Shown piece by piece: positions 32,401 to 41,803 of a stretch of DNA of 64,000 nt. The DNA lies in the NCBI GenBank assembly GCA_018262095.1, contig JAGTRW010000015.1:23676-87675 (forward strand), written 5' to 3'. This DNA is from Pseudomonadota bacterium (GTDB lineage Bacteria; Pseudomonadota; Gammaproteobacteria; Burkholderiales; Rhodocyclaceae). The first letter of the stretch is position 1, and each line of letters opens with the position of its first letter. The position numbers and the translations under genes were made by a program. Below the pieces are notes generated by a model that was given only the letters and a program-made list of their open reading frames with translations, made no database searches and was not told the DNA's origin.

Positions 32401-32955
32401 GCTGATACGGTTCTCGGTTTCGCGGCGGCGCTCCTTGTACTTGGTGACGCCGGCCGCTTCTTCGAGGAACACGCGCAACTCGTCGGGGCGCGCCTCGATG
32501 ATTCGCGAAATCGTCCCCTGGCCGATGATCGCGTAGGCGCGCGGCCCAAGACCGGTGCCCAGAAACAGGTCGGTAATGTCCTTGCGCCGCACGTGCAGAT
32601 TGTTGATGTAGTACTCGGACTGCCCGCTACGCGTCAGCAGCCGCTTGACCGACAGCTCGGCGTATTGCGACCACTGGCCGGCGATGCGGCCGAGCGAGTT
32701 GTCGAAAACCAGTTCGACCGCGGCGCGCGAAACCGGCTTGCGCCCGCCCGATCCGTTGAAGATCACATCCTGCATCGACTCGCCGCGCAACTCGGAGGCC
32801 TTCGACTCGCCGAGCACCCAACGCACCGCATCCATGACGTTGGACTTGCCGCAGCCGTTCGGACCGACCACGCCAACGAGTTGCCCGGGCAGGGAAATCG
32901 TGGTCGGATCGACGAAGGACTTGAAACCGGCAAGTTTGAGTTTGGTCAGGCGCAT
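29455..32955 (-). CDS. smc: Chromosome segregation ATPase SMC
   Basis: A 1166-residue condensin subunit. The N-terminal ATPase half has [11 protein letters not shown] and Walker [10 protein letters not shown] (about residue 32). Two long coiled coils, rich in Glu, Gln, Ala and Arg, flank a hinge around residues 510-640 ([16 protein letters not shown] at its end). The C-terminal half has the ABC signature [14 protein letters not shown] and Walker [14 protein letters not shown]. It compacts and separates chromosomes with ScpA/ScpB, which are not in the window. First gene of the long minus-strand run. Confidence 0.97.
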   Translation of the reverse strand: MRLTKLKLAGFKSFVDPTTISLPGQLVGVVGPNGCGKSNVMDAVRWVLGESKASELRGESMQDVIFNGSGGRKPVSRAAVELVFDNSLGRIAGQWSQYAELSVKRLLTRSGQSEYYINNLHVRRKDITDLFLGTGLGPRAYAIIGQGTISRIIEARPDELRVFLEEAAGVTKYKERRRETENRISDTRDNLMRVEDIRLELGVQMERLEGQAAVARQYRDYSAELVRKQQLLCLWKRNEALAERERLGREVDRAHNELEAQNAALRETEARLETAREAHFAASDGVHGAQSELFTANAEVARLEAEIRHRRESQHEYESRLAQLSDDELHWQDQIEKLKADEARWVDLAAHADERVEAGEMRLAAQHERLPLAEEAQARAQDEVNRQRAVLAQAEQRLQVEQTNRGHAQRSLQIIAGRRDRLAQEREALPAPDHEQFEFKQEELAQLRERIIDAQEQLSSKQQLLPQFEQQRREVLAKVQQAQKERAEAQARRTALEQLQKRVQGDGKLAEWLRRNRLDHVAPLWKALRVEAGWEDAVEAVLRERISALVTDDADPAWSRDRPGSKLTLLLPVDGVGATLAADSLLARIRCDDPALRSILADWLGGVFAAPDLAAALARRASLAGSDCCVTPGGDVVSRQSVTLFAPDAAEHGLLERQREIDELAGAIVQREERVAQEQERLAQIEARLTDAQSDLQDTRQALDELQQRAHAIQVETLKLAQALERFRERQAQIDESLAEMAAEEEGENERLFVADEAIEAQREQIRQLQLLMDAAKASFEQAERALRDEREQVNGVERELREAQFAQRECRSKIEEVARGRDLARQQLARIVDELARCSETVQAMHAEDLEPKLQVALEQRMAREQALAAVRDALEAATASLRALEEQRMALEHSLDPRREAIGEIKLKAQAASLSYEQLAAQLIEAKADEQSLLADLAGVRPGPLQANINALSRSIEALGAVNLAALDELESARERKGYLDAQSEDLTQAMETLENAIRRIDRETRALLQSTFDSVNSSFGELFPILFGGGEAKLIMTGDEILDAGVQVMAQPPGKKNSTIQLLSGGEKALTAIALVFSMFQLNPAPFCLLDEVDAPLDDTNTERFCAMVQRMSANTQFLFISHNKIAMEMAQQLVGVTMQESGVSRIVEVDMDEALRMREQLV

Positions 32956-33046
32956 TCAATGAAACGCAGCCTGGCGGCTGCGTGAAAAGGAAGTCTCGAA
33001 GGGTATGCAAGCAGCGCATGACGCCGCACTGGCTTCATTCGCCGCT

Positions 33047-33052
33047 TATAAT
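33047..33052 (+). promoter_or_regulatory. Candidate -10 box for queF
   Basis: TATAAT lies 41 bases upstream of the queF start in the divergent smc/queF gap. The -35 region is weak. No preQ1 riboswitch-like pseudoknot was recognised in the short leader. Confidence 0.4.
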
Positions 33053-33092
33053 AGCATTTTGTCAGCTTCTTTCGACCGAACCCGGACCTTTG

Positions 33093-33512
33093 ATGACCAC
33101 CCAGCCCTGCACAACCCTCGAAACCTTCGCCAATCCAGCGCCGCAACGCGACTTCCAGATCCACATGGAGATCCCGGAATTCACCTGCCTGTGCCCGAAA
33201 ACCGGCCAGCCTGATTTTGCGACGCTGATTCTCGACTACATTCCCGAAAAAACCTGCGTCGAACTCAAGAGCCTCAAGCTCTACATCTGGTCGTTCCGCG
33301 ACCAGGGCTGTTTCCATGAAGCGGTGACCAATCAGATCCTCGACGACCTGGTGCGCGCCACCAAGCCGCGCTTCATGCGCCTGACGGCGAAGTTCTTCGT
33401 GCGCGGCGGAATTTTCACCAACGTCGTTGCCGAACATCGCAAGAAGGGCTGGAAGCCGGCGACGCCGATCGAACTTGCCGAATTTACCCCCCAATCCAAT
33501 AGCCGAGGCTAA
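33093..33512 (+). CDS. queF: NADPH-dependent preQ0 reductase
   Basis: Reduces 7-cyano-7-deazaguanine to preQ1 in queuosine synthesis. The 139-residue product is the short YkvM-type Que[17 protein letters not shown] contains the nucleophilic Cys and Asp, and [21 protein letters not shown] is the QueF motif with the substrate-binding Glu. It is followed five bases later by the YecA-like gene. Confidence 0.95.
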   Translation: MTTQPCTTLETFANPAPQRDFQIHMEIPEFTCLCPKTGQPDFATLILDYIPEKTCVELKSLKLYIWSFRDQGCFHEAVTNQILDDLVRATKPRFMRLTAKFFVRGGIFTNVVAEHRKKGWKPATPIELAEFTPQSNSRG

Positions 33513-33516
33513 AGCC

Positions 33517-34260
33517 ATGACCACCGAGAATTCCCTGCAAGCCCAGCTCGCCGACGACCAGCTCGACCGTCTGGAAACGCTGCTCGACGACCCCGCGCTC
33601 GCCGACGCCATGCGCCTCGACGAAATCCAGGGCTATCTGTGCGCTGCCCTGTCCGGCCCGCAAGCGATAGCCGAAGACGACTGGCTGGCCGACGTGCTGG
33701 GCAGCGAAGATGCGCTCGCCAGCGAAGCCGGTCGCGAAGCCGCGCAATTGCTGCGCGCCTTTGCCAGCGCGCTCGAGGCCGAACTGGCCGCCGGTGAGCC
33801 GCCGGTGTTGCTGCTCTACGCCAAGGAAGACGACGAGAACGGTCCGAGCGACTACCTGCCCTGGTGCCAGGCCTATCTGGCCGGCGTCGATGCGGCCGAG
33901 GACGACTGGTTTGAATTTCTCGGCGAAAAGGAAGACGAGGAAAGCGACGACGACGAGGAGCAGAGCGAAGAGATCAGCTACCTCGACGAGCGCCTCTTTC
34001 CGCTGATGGTGCTCACCGGCGAAGCCGAGGGCGCGGCCCGCGAGCACGGCGAGGACTGGCCCGAAGGCGAGGAGCGCGAGCAGATCGCCAGCGACTGCGA
34101 AGACGACCTGCCGCAGGCGGTCACCGATATTTACCGCTTCTGGCTCGCCAAGCGCGGCACGCAAACGATCCGTCGCGACGAACCCAAAGTCGGCCGCAAC
34201 GATCCCTGCCCCTGCGGCAGCGGCAAGAAGTTCAAGCAGTGCTGCGGGGCAGAACTTTAA
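33517..34260 (+). CDS. YecA/YgfB (UPF0149) family protein with C-terminal SEC-C zinc motif
   Basis: A 247-residue acidic protein. The N-terminal two-thirds match the UPF0149 fold ([25 protein letters not shown]), with a very acidic stretch around residue 145 ([15 protein letters not shown]). The C-terminus is a SEC-C metal-binding motif, [21 protein letters not shown], as in SecA. Such proteins may associate with ribosomes or SecA; the precise role is unknown. It starts four bases after queF ends. Confidence 0.85.
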   Translation: MTTENSLQAQLADDQLDRLETLLDDPALADAMRLDEIQGYLCAALSGPQAIAEDDWLADVLGSEDALASEAGREAAQLLRAFASALEAELAAGEPPVLLLYAKEDDENGPSDYLPWCQAYLAGVDAAEDDWFEFLGEKEDEESDDDEEQSEEISYLDERLFPLMVLTGEAEGAAREHGEDWPEGEEREQIASDCEDDLPQAVTDIYRFWLAKRGTQTIRRDEPKVGRNDPCPCGSGKKFKQCCGAEL

Positions 34261-34315
34261 AAACGCCGCCTTCGACAAGCGCGCAACGTTGCCGGCGTAA
34301 TCTTGAGCACGGCGA

Positions 34316-35089
34316 ATGCTGATCTTCGCCTTCAAGCTGTTCGCCACGCCGTTGCTGATCGGCGCCGTGACGCTGGCCGGGCGCCGCTGGGGAGCGATTA
34401 CCAGCGGCTTGCTGATCGGCCTGCCGCTCACCTCGGGCCCGATTTCCTTGATTCTCGCTTGCGAGTACGGACTCGATTTCGCCAGTCGGTCGGCGGTCGG
34501 CAATCTGGCCGGGCAAATATCCAATTGCCTGTTCTGCCTGACCTACATCGGCCTGGCGCGATCGTGCAGCTGGCGGGTCAGCGCGCTCGCCGCGATCGCC
34601 GTATTCTTTGCCGCCACCTGGCTGTGGAACAGCATCTCCTGGCAGCTGTGGCCGGCCTTCGTCACGCTGCTGATGGTCATCGCGCTGTCGGCGCGACTGG
34701 TCCCGCGTCATACCCTGCCCGCGCAAGCCTGGTCACCGCCCCAATGGGACCTGCCGGCGCGGATCGCGACCGCGACCGGCCTGGTCGTTCTGCTGACCTC
34801 GGTGGCCGACGACCTGGGGCCGCAACTCAGTGGCCTGATTTCGCCTTTCCCGGCGTTCAGCGTGATTTTCGCGGCTTTCACCCATTCGCAGCAAGGCGCG
34901 AAAAGCGCGTCAAACCTGTTGCGCGGCGTCATCGTCGGCTCGGCATCGTACGCCATCTTCTTTTTGGTCGTCGGTCTGTTGCTCAACGCTTCAGGAATCG
35001 CGCTGACCTACGTCCTGGCGTGCGGCGCAGCCGTTTCATTCAGCGGCTTTTTTTACCTCTGCACCCGCAAGCTCAACCGCCGGCGCTGA
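34316..35089 (+). CDS. Integral membrane protein of unknown function
   Basis: A 257-residue protein with about eight hydrophobic segments spread along its length (FKLFATPLLIGAVTLA, ALAAIAVFFAATWLW, LVVLLTSVADDLG, VIVGSASYAIFFLVVGLLL and ALTYVLACGAAVSF among them). The motif GLLIGLPLTSGPISLILA near residue 32 is the most distinctive part. No specific function can be given; the layout suggests a small permease. Its 3' end overlaps the convergent glutaredoxin-like gene by 17 bases. Confidence 0.65.
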   Translation: MLIFAFKLFATPLLIGAVTLAGRRWGAITSGLLIGLPLTSGPISLILACEYGLDFASRSAVGNLAGQISNCLFCLTYIGLARSCSWRVSALAAIAVFFAATWLWNSISWQLWPAFVTLLMVIALSARLVPRHTLPAQAWSPPQWDLPARIATATGLVVLLTSVADDLGPQLSGLISPFPAFSVIFAAFTHSQQGAKSASNLLRGVIVGSASYAIFFLVVGLLLNASGIALTYVLACGAAVSFSGFFYLCTRKLNRRR

Positions 35090-35324
35090 CGCGCCTCAAA
35101 CAGGCTCTGACCTTGGCGACGTCGAGGAAGTAATGACAGAGCTCTGCCCCCTGGTACAGCAAGACAGGAACCCGTTCGTTGTAGAGCGCCTCGAGTTCGG
35201 GGTCCGCATCGACGTCGACGATATCGACAGCAACGCCGAACTGGGCGGCCAACGGCAGCAGCGCCAACTCCATCTCGTGACAGAGGTGGCAATAGCTGCG
35301 CGAGACCAGCGTCAGAGAGCTCAA
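35073..35324 (-). CDS. Glutaredoxin-like protein (DUF836)
   Basis: An 83-residue thioredoxin-fold protein: LVSRSYCHLCHEM carries the CxxC redox pair (Cys12, Cys15) and the cis-Pro loop is RVPVLLYQG. Similar short glutaredoxin-like proteins follow degQ/mucD in betaproteobacteria. The only usable start is TTG 35324, one base after the degQ stop, so it probably depends on translational coupling. Confidence 0.8.
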   Translation of the reverse strand: MSSLTLVSRSYCHLCHEMELALLPLAAQFGVAVDIVDVDADPELEALYNERVPVLLYQGAELCHYFLDVAKVRACLRRVSAGG

Positions 35325-35325
35325 A

Positions 35326-36762
35326 TCAATCAGCCTTTTTGTCGGGCAGCCCCTTGATCGTGACGAAGGTTTGCAATTCTCCTCGTTTGATCAGCAGCGT
35401 GATATTGGCGCCCTTGTCGAACTGCCCGAGCAGCTTGTTGAACTGGTCGACGCTCTTGATTTCGATGTTTTCACCGCGCGCAATGAGCGCCAGGATGATG
35501 TCGCCGGAACGCAGATCGGCGCGCGCGCTATTGCCACGCACTTCGTCGATCAGCAAACCGCCGTTGATCTTGAGTTCCCGTTGCTGCTCGCGGCTCAACT
35601 CGGAGACGACCAGACCGAGTCGATTGACCGCCGGCTCGACCGACTTGGGACTTTTGCTGACCGCCGGCTTTTCGTCTGGCGTCTCGCCGACGACGACGCT
35701 CAACTCGCGCGTCGCCCCCTTGCGCCAAACCTGCATCGCGATTTTCGACCCCGGTTTGCTGGCGCCGACGATGCGCGGCAAGTCGCTCGAACTTACGACC
35801 GGCTTGCCGTCGAACTTGAGAATGACGTCACCGGCTTCGACACCTGCCTTATCAGCGGGTCCGCCGCGTTCGACGGCATTGACGATGGCGCCTTGGGCCT
35901 TGGCGAGGCCGAAGGATTCCGCCAGTTCCTTGGTGACCTCCTGGATGACGACGCCGATTCGACCGCGACTGACCTTGCCGCTGGTCTTGAGCTGGTTCTG
36001 GATGTCCATCGCGACGTCGATCGGGATGGCGAACGAAATCCCCATGAATCCGCCCGAGCGGCTGTAGATCTGCGAGTTGATGCCGACCACCTCGCCCTTC
36101 ATGTTGAACAGCGGGCCACCCGAGTTGCCAGGATTGATTGCCACGTCGGTCTGAATGAAGGGGACAAAGTTTTCTTGCGGCAAGGCACGCCCCTTGGCAC
36201 TGACGATTCCCGCCGTCACGCTGTTGTCAAAGCCGAACGGGGAACCAATGGCGACCACCCATTCGCCGACCTTGAGCGTCGCCGGGTCACCCAGGTGCAC
36301 GGCGGGCAAGTTCGCAGCGTCGATCTTGATCAGCGCAACGTCGGTGCGCTTGTCAAAACCAACGACCTTGGCCTTGAATTCGCGCTTGTCGGTCAGGCGC
36401 ACCAAAACCTCGTCGGCCGACTCGACGACGTGGGCGTTGGTCAGGATGAATCCGTCAGCACTGATGATGAAGCCGGAGCCCAGCGAACGACTCTGGAACT
36501 CGCGCGGCACGGCCGGCGCCCCCGGAACGCCGGGCTGACGCGGAATGAAACGACGAAAGAAATCGTACATCGGATCGTTTTCGTCGAACGGGAACGGCTG
36601 CAGACCCTGGCCGTTGCTGCGAATCACCTGGGTCGTACTGATGTTGACCACCGCCGGCCCCTGTTTTTCGACGAGCTCGGTGAAGTCAGGCAAGCCCTTG
36701 CTTTGCGCTTGGGCAGTCAGCGAAAGAAACGCGAAGAAAAATGCCGTAAGGATCTGCTTCAT
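35326..36762 (-). CDS. Periplasmic serine protease/chaperone DegQ/MucD type
   Basis: A 478-residue HtrA family protein for periplasmic protein quality control. Signal peptide residues 1-19 (ILTAFFFAFLSLTAQA). The catalytic triad is His in LTNAHVV, Asp in KRTDVALIKID and Ser in NPGNSGGPLF. Two PDZ domains follow (RIGVVIQEVTKELAESFGL and RLGLVVSELSREQQRELKI). Length fits MucD/DegQ. It lies in the rpoE operon, the expected place for a sigma-E-controlled envelope protease. Confidence 0.94.
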   Translation of the reverse strand: MKQILTAFFFAFLSLTAQAQSKGLPDFTELVEKQGPAVVNISTTQVIRSNGQGLQPFPFDENDPMYDFFRRFIPRQPGVPGAPAVPREFQSRSLGSGFIISADGFILTNAHVVESADEVLVRLTDKREFKAKVVGFDKRTDVALIKIDAANLPAVHLGDPATLKVGEWVVAIGSPFGFDNSVTAGIVSAKGRALPQENFVPFIQTDVAINPGNSGGPLFNMKGEVVGINSQIYSRSGGFMGISFAIPIDVAMDIQNQLKTSGKVSRGRIGVVIQEVTKELAESFGLAKAQGAIVNAVERGGPADKAGVEAGDVILKFDGKPVVSSSDLPRIVGASKPGSKIAMQVWRKGATRELSVVVGETPDEKPAVSKSPKSVEPAVNRLGLVVSELSREQQRELKINGGLLIDEVRGNSARADLRSGDIILALIARGENIEIKSVDQFNKLLGQFDKGANITLLIKRGELQTFVTIKGLPDKKAD

Positions 36763-36833
36763 GGCGATCAATGCCTCCCCGTGAGTACGCAAACGATTTA
36801 TCAGGCGGTGAGATCGGGATGACCGAACAAAAT

Positions 36834-37250
36834 TCAATAGCGGATATACGGTTGCGAATGCCGATCCGGCGAGCCACGACTTTGCGCATAGCGCAGGATC
36901 AGCCAGGCGCCAAGCAAACCACTGAGCGCACCAACGATGGCCCCGGTCTCTCCGGCCAGTGCCGATCCGCTCAGCGCGCCGACCAACAGCGCCAGCAGCG
37001 GAACGACGTAAGCGAGCGTCGCGCTACGCCGCACAGCCCCTTCGGCGATCACCACCGTGACCCGGTCGCCAACTGCCGAATTTCCAGGATTGAGAACCCG
37101 AAAGCTGCGCGGCGAACTGCACAGCATCTTGCCGAGGTTGAGCCCGCCGCAACCGCCCTCCTCGTGACAGCGACCGCAGCCTGTCTCGTCCATCGTGACG
37201 TCAGCCGTATTGCCATTGACGGCGGTAATCGTTCCTCGTGCATCGGTCAT
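36834..37250 (-). CDS. rseC: RseC/MucC-family protein
   Basis: A 138-residue inner-membrane protein. The N-terminal domain has a cysteine cluster (CGRCHEEGGCGG and KMLC) typical of RseC, and two transmembrane helices follow (residues about 75-90 and 98-118: LAYVVPLLALLVGAL and GAIVGALSGLLGAWLIL). RseC modulates the sigma-E pathway and SoxR reduction in relatives. It lies directly after rpoE with only 58 bases between them. Confidence 0.87.
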   Translation of the reverse strand: MTDARGTITAVNGNTADVTMDETGCGRCHEEGGCGGLNLGKMLCSSPRSFRVLNPGNSAVGDRVTVVIAEGAVRRSATLAYVVPLLALLVGALSGSALAGETGAIVGALSGLLGAWLILRYAQSRGSPDRHSQPYIRY

Positions 37251-37308
37251 CGCTGACACCTGGAGTCTGTTGGCTCGAAAGCCCGGCGTGGATAGACGCT
37301 GACGGCGT

Positions 37309-37908
37309 CTACCAGCGGTGGTCGGGAGCCGTATCAAGCAATGGCTTGAGCTTTTCGGCAACCGCCTCACGCGCCCGGAAGATGCGCGAACGAACGGTGC
37401 CGATCGGACAGTTCATTTCTTCGGCAATCTCTTCGTAGCTCAGGCCTTCGATCTCGCGCAACACGATCGCGTTACGCAGTTCTTCAGGCAGCGCTTCCAT
37501 CGCGGCATTGACCGTCTGACCAATCTGTTTGGACTGCAACAGCCGCTCAGGGGTATTGATATCGCGCAACTGATCGGCGTCCTCGAAGGATTCAGCCTCG
37601 TCGGCATCATAGTCGGTCGAGGTGGGCGCGCGACGACTCTTGGCCACCAGATAGTTCTTAGCGGTATTGATGCCGATCCGGTAGAGCCAGGTATAAAACG
37701 CGCTCTCGCCGCGAAACGAAGGCAGTGCGCGATAGGCTTTGATAAACGCCTCCTGCGCCACATCCTCGACCTCGGCGTGGTCGCGAACGAAGCGCGACAG
37801 CAGTCGCCCAAGCTTGCGCTGGTATTTTTCAACCAGTTGCTCGAAAGCCTTCTTGTCGCCGGCCTGTGCGCGCTCGACCAACTCCTGGTCAATTTCGCGT
37901 TCGTTCAT
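37309..37908 (-). CDS. rpoE: RNA polymerase extracytoplasmic sigma factor RpoE/AlgU
   Basis: A 199-residue ECF sigma factor. Region 2 shows VEDVAQEAFIKAYRALPSFRGESAFYTWLYRI (sigma 2.1-2.4), and region 4 shows ALPEELRNAIVLREIEGLSYEEIAEEMNCPIGTVRSRIFRARE, near-identical to RpoE/AlgU proteins. It directs the envelope stress regulon, including degQ-type proteases. Genes for the anti-sigma factor RseA/MucA and RseB/MucB, which usually come next, are absent. Divergent from nadB as in many proteobacteria. Confidence 0.96.
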   Translation of the reverse strand: MNEREIDQELVERAQAGDKKAFEQLVEKYQRKLGRLLSRFVRDHAEVEDVAQEAFIKAYRALPSFRGESAFYTWLYRIGINTAKNYLVAKSRRAPTSTDYDADEAESFEDADQLRDINTPERLLQSKQIGQTVNAAMEALPEELRNAIVLREIEGLSYEEIAEEMNCPIGTVRSRIFRAREAVAEKLKPLLDTAPDHRW

Positions 37909-37953
37909 GCTCTGTGAATTCCCTGTCGGACACGGTATTGTGATTTTCGTCAG

Positions 37954-37959
37954 AGTATA
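37954..37959 (-). promoter_or_regulatory. Candidate -10 box for rpoE
   Basis: On the minus strand TATACT lies 45 bases before the rpoE start. No convincing sigma-E-type site (GAACTT with a TCTGA-like -10) was identified by eye, so autoregulation is not shown. Confidence 0.35.
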
Positions 37960-38058
37960 GCGCAACCGCTGAGACGGCGCGTCCATCGCGTAACAACTTT
38001 AACGCCTTTTCGCACGGCTTTGGATCACTGCGGCGCCATGACCTTGAAGTGCACGTGG

Positions 38059-38064
38059 TATAGT
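38059..38064 (+). promoter_or_regulatory. Extended -10 box for nadB
   Basis: TGGTATAGT is an extended -10 (TG-n-TATAGT). Initiation near 38071 would leave a leader of about 20 bases before the GTG start at 38092, which argues against the upstream in-frame starts. Confidence 0.5.
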
Positions 38065-38091
38065 TTCTTTTTTTGTCGCAGGGCTGGTACC

Positions 38092-39675
38092 GTGGCACTT
38101 CGCTTCGATGTTCTCATTATTGGCAGTGGCCTGGCAGGCCAATCGGCGGCGCTCCGCCTGGCAAATACGCACCGTGTCGCGTTGATCAGCAAGCGGGCGC
38201 TTGAAGACAGCGCCTCCGGCTGGGCGCAGGGCGGTATCGCCGCGGTGCTCGACAGTCAGGATTCGATCGAAGCGCACATCCGTGACACGATCGTCGCGGG
38301 TGCTTTTCTCAACGATCCCAAGGCCACCCGTTTCGTGATCGAAAACGGCCGTCATGCGATCGACTGGTTGATCGAACAGGGCGTTCCCTTTACCCGCGAC
38401 CAGGCCGGCTATCATTTGACTCGCGAAGGCGGCCACAGCGCGCGCCGCGTCATCCACGTCGCCGACGCGACCGGTCTGGCGGTGCAGGAAGTCCTGACGC
38501 GCAAGGTGCGCCAGCATCCGAACATCACCGTTCTCGAACGCCACATCGCCATCGACCTGATTACCGGAGAAAAACTCGGCCTGGCTGACAATCGTTGCTA
38601 TGGCACCTATGCGCTCGATCGCGACAGCGGCGAAGTGATCACCATCAGCGCGCCACACACGCTGATTGCCACCGGCGGCGCGGGCAAGGTCTACCTCTAC
38701 ACGACCAATCCGGACACCTCGACCGGCGACGGGATCGCGATGGCCTGGCGAGCCGGGTGCGCCGTGGCGAATATGGAGTTCATCCAGTTTCACCCGACCT
38801 GCCTGTACCACCCTGATGCCAAATCCTTCCTGATTTCCGAAGCAGTGCGCGGCGAAGGCGGCCTGCTGCTGCTGCCCGACGGGACGCGCTTCATGCCCGA
38901 GCACGACGAGCGCGCCGAACTCGCGCCGCGCGACGTGGTGGCCAGAGCGATCGACTTTGAGATGAAAAAGCGCGGCCTCGACTGCGTCTATCTCGATATC
39001 TCGCACAAGCCAGCGGACTTTCTCGCCGAGCATTTCCCCAATATCATGGCGCGTTGCCTCGAACTGGGCATCGACATCACCCGCGAGCCGATCCCGGTCG
39101 TTCCCGCTGCGCATTACACCTGCGGCGGCATCGTCACTGATCTGCGTGCGCGCACCAGCATCGCCGGGCTTTACGCGGCGGGCGAAGCCACCTGCTCGGG
39201 CCTGCACGGCGCCAACCGCCTGGCCAGCAACTCCTTGCTTGAATGCCTGGTGTTTTCCGAAGCGGCGGCCAACGACATCCGCGCGCAGAGCGCAATCGAA
39301 CAGCCTGAGCTCCCCGAGTGGGACGCCAGCCGCGTCTCCGACCCCGACGAAGAGATCGTCATTTCGCATAATTGGGATGAACTGCGCCGCTTCATGTGGG
39401 GCTACGTCGGCATCGTGCGAACGACCAAGCGCCTGCAACGCGCCCAGCACCGCATCCGCCTGCTGAGCCGCGAAATCGACGAATTCTATTCAAATTTCCG
39501 CGTCAGCCACGACCTGATCGAGCTGCGCAATCTGGTCACCACGGCCGACCTGATCGTTCGCTGCGCGTTGAAGCGCCACGAAAGCCGCGGCTTGCACTTC
39601 AGCCGCGACTACCCGGAGATGCTGCCGAAAGCGCGCTATACGCGGCTCAAAAAGCAGTCCCGCCGTCGCTCCTAG
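38092..39675 (+). CDS. nadB: L-aspartate oxidase
   Basis: FAD enzyme that oxidises aspartate to iminoaspartate, the first step of de novo NAD synthesis. The 527 residues include the dinucleotide motif [30 protein letters not shown], the active-site block [18 protein letters not shown], and the flavin motif [19 protein letters not shown]. The C-terminal helical domain ([20 protein letters not shown]) is also present. GTG 38092 was chosen because homology and the AGGG ribosome site begin there. The 3' end overlaps the convergent ygfX-like gene by 29 bases. Confidence 0.97.
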   Translation: MALRFDVLIIGSGLAGQSAALRLANTHRVALISKRALEDSASGWAQGGIAAVLDSQDSIEAHIRDTIVAGAFLNDPKATRFVIENGRHAIDWLIEQGVPFTRDQAGYHLTREGGHSARRVIHVADATGLAVQEVLTRKVRQHPNITVLERHIAIDLITGEKLGLADNRCYGTYALDRDSGEVITISAPHTLIATGGAGKVYLYTTNPDTSTGDGIAMAWRAGCAVANMEFIQFHPTCLYHPDAKSFLISEAVRGEGGLLLLPDGTRFMPEHDERAELAPRDVVARAIDFEMKKRGLDCVYLDISHKPADFLAEHFPNIMARCLELGIDITREPIPVVPAAHYTCGGIVTDLRARTSIAGLYAAGEATCSGLHGANRLASNSLLECLVFSEAAANDIRAQSAIEQPELPEWDASRVSDPDEEIVISHNWDELRRFMWGYVGIVRTTKRLQRAQHRIRLLSREIDEFYSNFRVSHDLIELRNLVTTADLIVRCALKRHESRGLHFSRDYPEMLPKARYTRLKKQSRRRS

Positions 39676-40081
39676 GCTCGGCGTGCCAGCGCAGCCACAG
39701 GCGCAGTACGCGAAACTGCTCGGCCGACATCTGGTCAGGCAACAGGACCAGACTGCTCACCCGCGTCTCTTCGCCAAGACGTAGCCGTAATACGATCAGA
39801 CGGGAAAATACTGCGCTGTCGGCAAGCACCGTCGCCGCAACGCAATCGCCGTCAGCCAGCAAACACGCCAAGCGATCGGCTGCAGCCAGCCGCAAACCGA
39901 CGATTCTGGGTGCCCGCAGCGCGTAGCCAAGCGAGCCGCCGACCAGCAGTAGAAAAACACCACGCAGCATCCAAGGCCAGGGCAGAACGACGAGACAGCC
40001 CGCCGCAACGGCGTGCGCCAGGACCTGCAGAATGACAAGAAAAATCGAGCGGTGCAGTCCAATGGCAATCGGAAACTGCAC
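39647..40081 (-). CDS. YgfX/CptA-like membrane protein
   Basis: A 144-residue protein with two adjacent transmembrane segments near the N-terminus (residues about 12-30 and 33-52: [20 protein letters not shown] and [15 protein letters not shown]) and a soluble C-terminal domain rich in Leu and Arg. This layout and position next to nadB fit the YgfX (CptA) family; in E. coli that protein has been described as a membrane toxin acting on FtsZ and MreB. No ygfY/cptB (sdhE) antitoxin-like gene is beside it. It starts 17 bases after fabF ends, so it may be the last gene of the fatty-acid operon. Confidence 0.6.
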   Translation of the reverse strand: MQFPIAIGLHRSIFLVILQVLAHAVAAGCLVVLPWPWMLRGVFLLLVGGSLGYALRAPRIVGLRLAAADRLACLLADGDCVAATVLADSAVFSRLIVLRLRLGEETRVSSLVLLPDQMSAEQFRVLRLWLRWHAEPRSDGGTAF

Positions 40082-40098
40082 GGCTCGATGCGGATCGA

Positions 40099-41340
40099 TC
40101 AGATCCGTTTGAGGACTACGGTCGCGTTCGTTCCGCCGAAGCCGAAGGAATTGGAAATCGCGACGTCGATCTTCATTTTCCGCGCTTCGTTGGCGCAGTA
40201 GTCAAGATCGCAGAATTCACTATCCTGATTGAAGATGTTGATGGTCGGTGGCGAAATCTGGTGATGGACGGCCAGCGCCGAGAAAATCGCCTCGATACCG
40301 CCGGCAGCACCGAGCAAATGCCCAGTCATCGACTTGGTTGAATTGACCACCAGGCTCTTGGCATGATCGCCAAAGGCGCGCTTGATGGCGATCGTCTCAG
40401 CCTTGTCGCCGAGCGGCGTCGAGGTGCCGTGCGCGTTGAGATAGTTCACATCTTGCGTATTGAGCTGAGCATTGCGCAAGGCATTGGTCATGCAACGTGC
40501 GGCACCCTCGCCGTCTTCACACGGCGCCGTTATGTGATTGGCGTCGGCACTCATGCCGAAGCCGGCCAGTTCGCAATAGATCTTGGCGCCACGTGCCTTG
40601 GCATGCTCATACTCTTCGAGCACCATGACACCGGCGCCCTCGCCGAGGACGAAACCATCACGGTCCTTGTCCCACGGACGGCTGGCCGTTTTCGGATCGT
40701 CGTTACGCGTCGATAGCGCGCGCGCAGCGCAAAAACCGCCGACGCCAAGCGGCGAAACGCAGCTCTCGGCACCACCGGCGATCATGATATCGGCGTCGCC
40801 GTATTCGATCAGCCGTCCGGCATCGCCAATGCTGTGTGTTCCCGTCGAACAGGCACTGACCAGCGCGATATTCGGTCCCTTGTAACCGTAAAGGATCGAC
40901 AGATTGCCCGAGATCATGTTGACGATCGATCCGGCAATAAAGAATGGGGAAATTTTTCGCACACCGGAGGCGACGAATTCGTCGCGAGTATTCTCGATCA
41001 ATGGCAAGCCACCGATACCCGATCCGATCGATACACCGATACGTTCGGCATTGGCCGGATGCGCCTCGAGTCCGGCGTCCTGGATGGCTTGAATTCCCGC
41101 TGCCATGCCGTAATGGATGAAGAGATCCATGCGCCGTGCGTCTTTGGCCGGCAGGTACTTGGTGATATCGAAGTCCCTGACTTCACCGGCAATTTGTGCG
41201 GAAAACGAGGACGCATCGAAACGCGTGATCCGGTCGATCCCGGAGCGACCGGCGATGATGTTCTGCCAGGCTTGTTCGACGGTATTGCCGACCGGAGAGA
41301 CGATTCCGAGGCCGGTGATGACAACTCTGCGACGTGTCAA
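40099..41340 (-). CDS. fabF: 3-oxoacyl-ACP synthase II
   Basis: Housekeeping elongation ketosynthase, 413 residues. Active site: SACSTGTHSIGD (Cys), NAHGTSTPLGD (His), MTGHLLGAAGG (His), with [14 protein letters not shown] near the end. It uses a TTG start at 41340 with GGAG six bases upstream; no ATG fits the family N-terminus MTRRRVVITGLG. It lies 106 bases after acpP. Confidence 0.97.
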   Translation of the reverse strand: MTRRRVVITGLGIVSPVGNTVEQAWQNIIAGRSGIDRITRFDASSFSAQIAGEVRDFDITKYLPAKDARRMDLFIHYGMAAGIQAIQDAGLEAHPANAERIGVSIGSGIGGLPLIENTRDEFVASGVRKISPFFIAGSIVNMISGNLSILYGYKGPNIALVSACSTGTHSIGDAGRLIEYGDADIMIAGGAESCVSPLGVGGFCAARALSTRNDDPKTASRPWDKDRDGFVLGEGAGVMVLEEYEHAKARGAKIYCELAGFGMSADANHITAPCEDGEGAARCMTNALRNAQLNTQDVNYLNAHGTSTPLGDKAETIAIKRAFGDHAKSLVVNSTKSMTGHLLGAAGGIEAIFSALAVHHQISPPTINIFNQDSEFCDLDYCANEARKMKIDVAISNSFGFGGTNATVVLKRI

Positions 41341-41446
41341 ATTCTTCTCCGGGAAAAAATTGGAAAGTGCTTTGGATATTGCTCAACAGGGGATGAAACA
41401 CCACGGGCAGTCAAAGGACCACCCGCTGGCGCTTTCCGCAGAAGGG

Positions 41447-41683
41447 CTATTTCTTGTGGTTCAGAACGTAGTCAATCGCTTGCTGGACGTTGGTGATCTT
41501 CTCGGCTTCGTCATCCGGAATCTCGCACTCGAATTCTTCTTCGAGAGCCATCACCAGTTCAACCGTATCCAACGAATCCGCGCCGAGGTCGTCAACAAAC
41601 GACGACTCGTTCTTTATGTCGGCTTCATTTACGCCGAGTTGTTCTGCGACAATCTTTCTGACGCGTTGTTCGATATTTTCCAT
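41447..41683 (-). CDS. acpP: Acyl carrier protein
   Basis: The 78-residue housekeeping ACP of type II fatty-acid synthesis. The prosthetic-group motif is [21 protein letters not shown] 41683 has GGAG seven bases upstream. Strongly acidic and near-identical to other betaproteobacterial AcpP. It lies between fabG and fabF as usual. Confidence 0.98.
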   Translation of the reverse strand: MENIEQRVRKIVAEQLGVNEADIKNESSFVDDLGADSLDTVELVMALEEEFECEIPDDEAEKITNVQQAIDYVLNHKK

Positions 41684-41803
41684 CAAGAGGCTCCTTCTAA
41701 AAGTTCAAGTGCGAAACAAAACGGCGCTATTCTACCAAAACGGCCGGCTCTTACCAAACATGCAGGCGAACCGGTCGGTTCAGCCTGCTTGCCCTTGCGG
41801 GCC

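Noticed and set aside
33041..33092. preQ1 riboswitch upstream of queF
   Set aside because: The leader is short and no preQ1-type hairpin/pseudoknot with an A-rich tail was recognised.
37909..38091. Sigma-E-type promoter upstream of rpoE
   Set aside because: No convincing GAACTT-type -35 with a matching -10 at proper spacing was found; only a sigma-70-like TATACT is visible.
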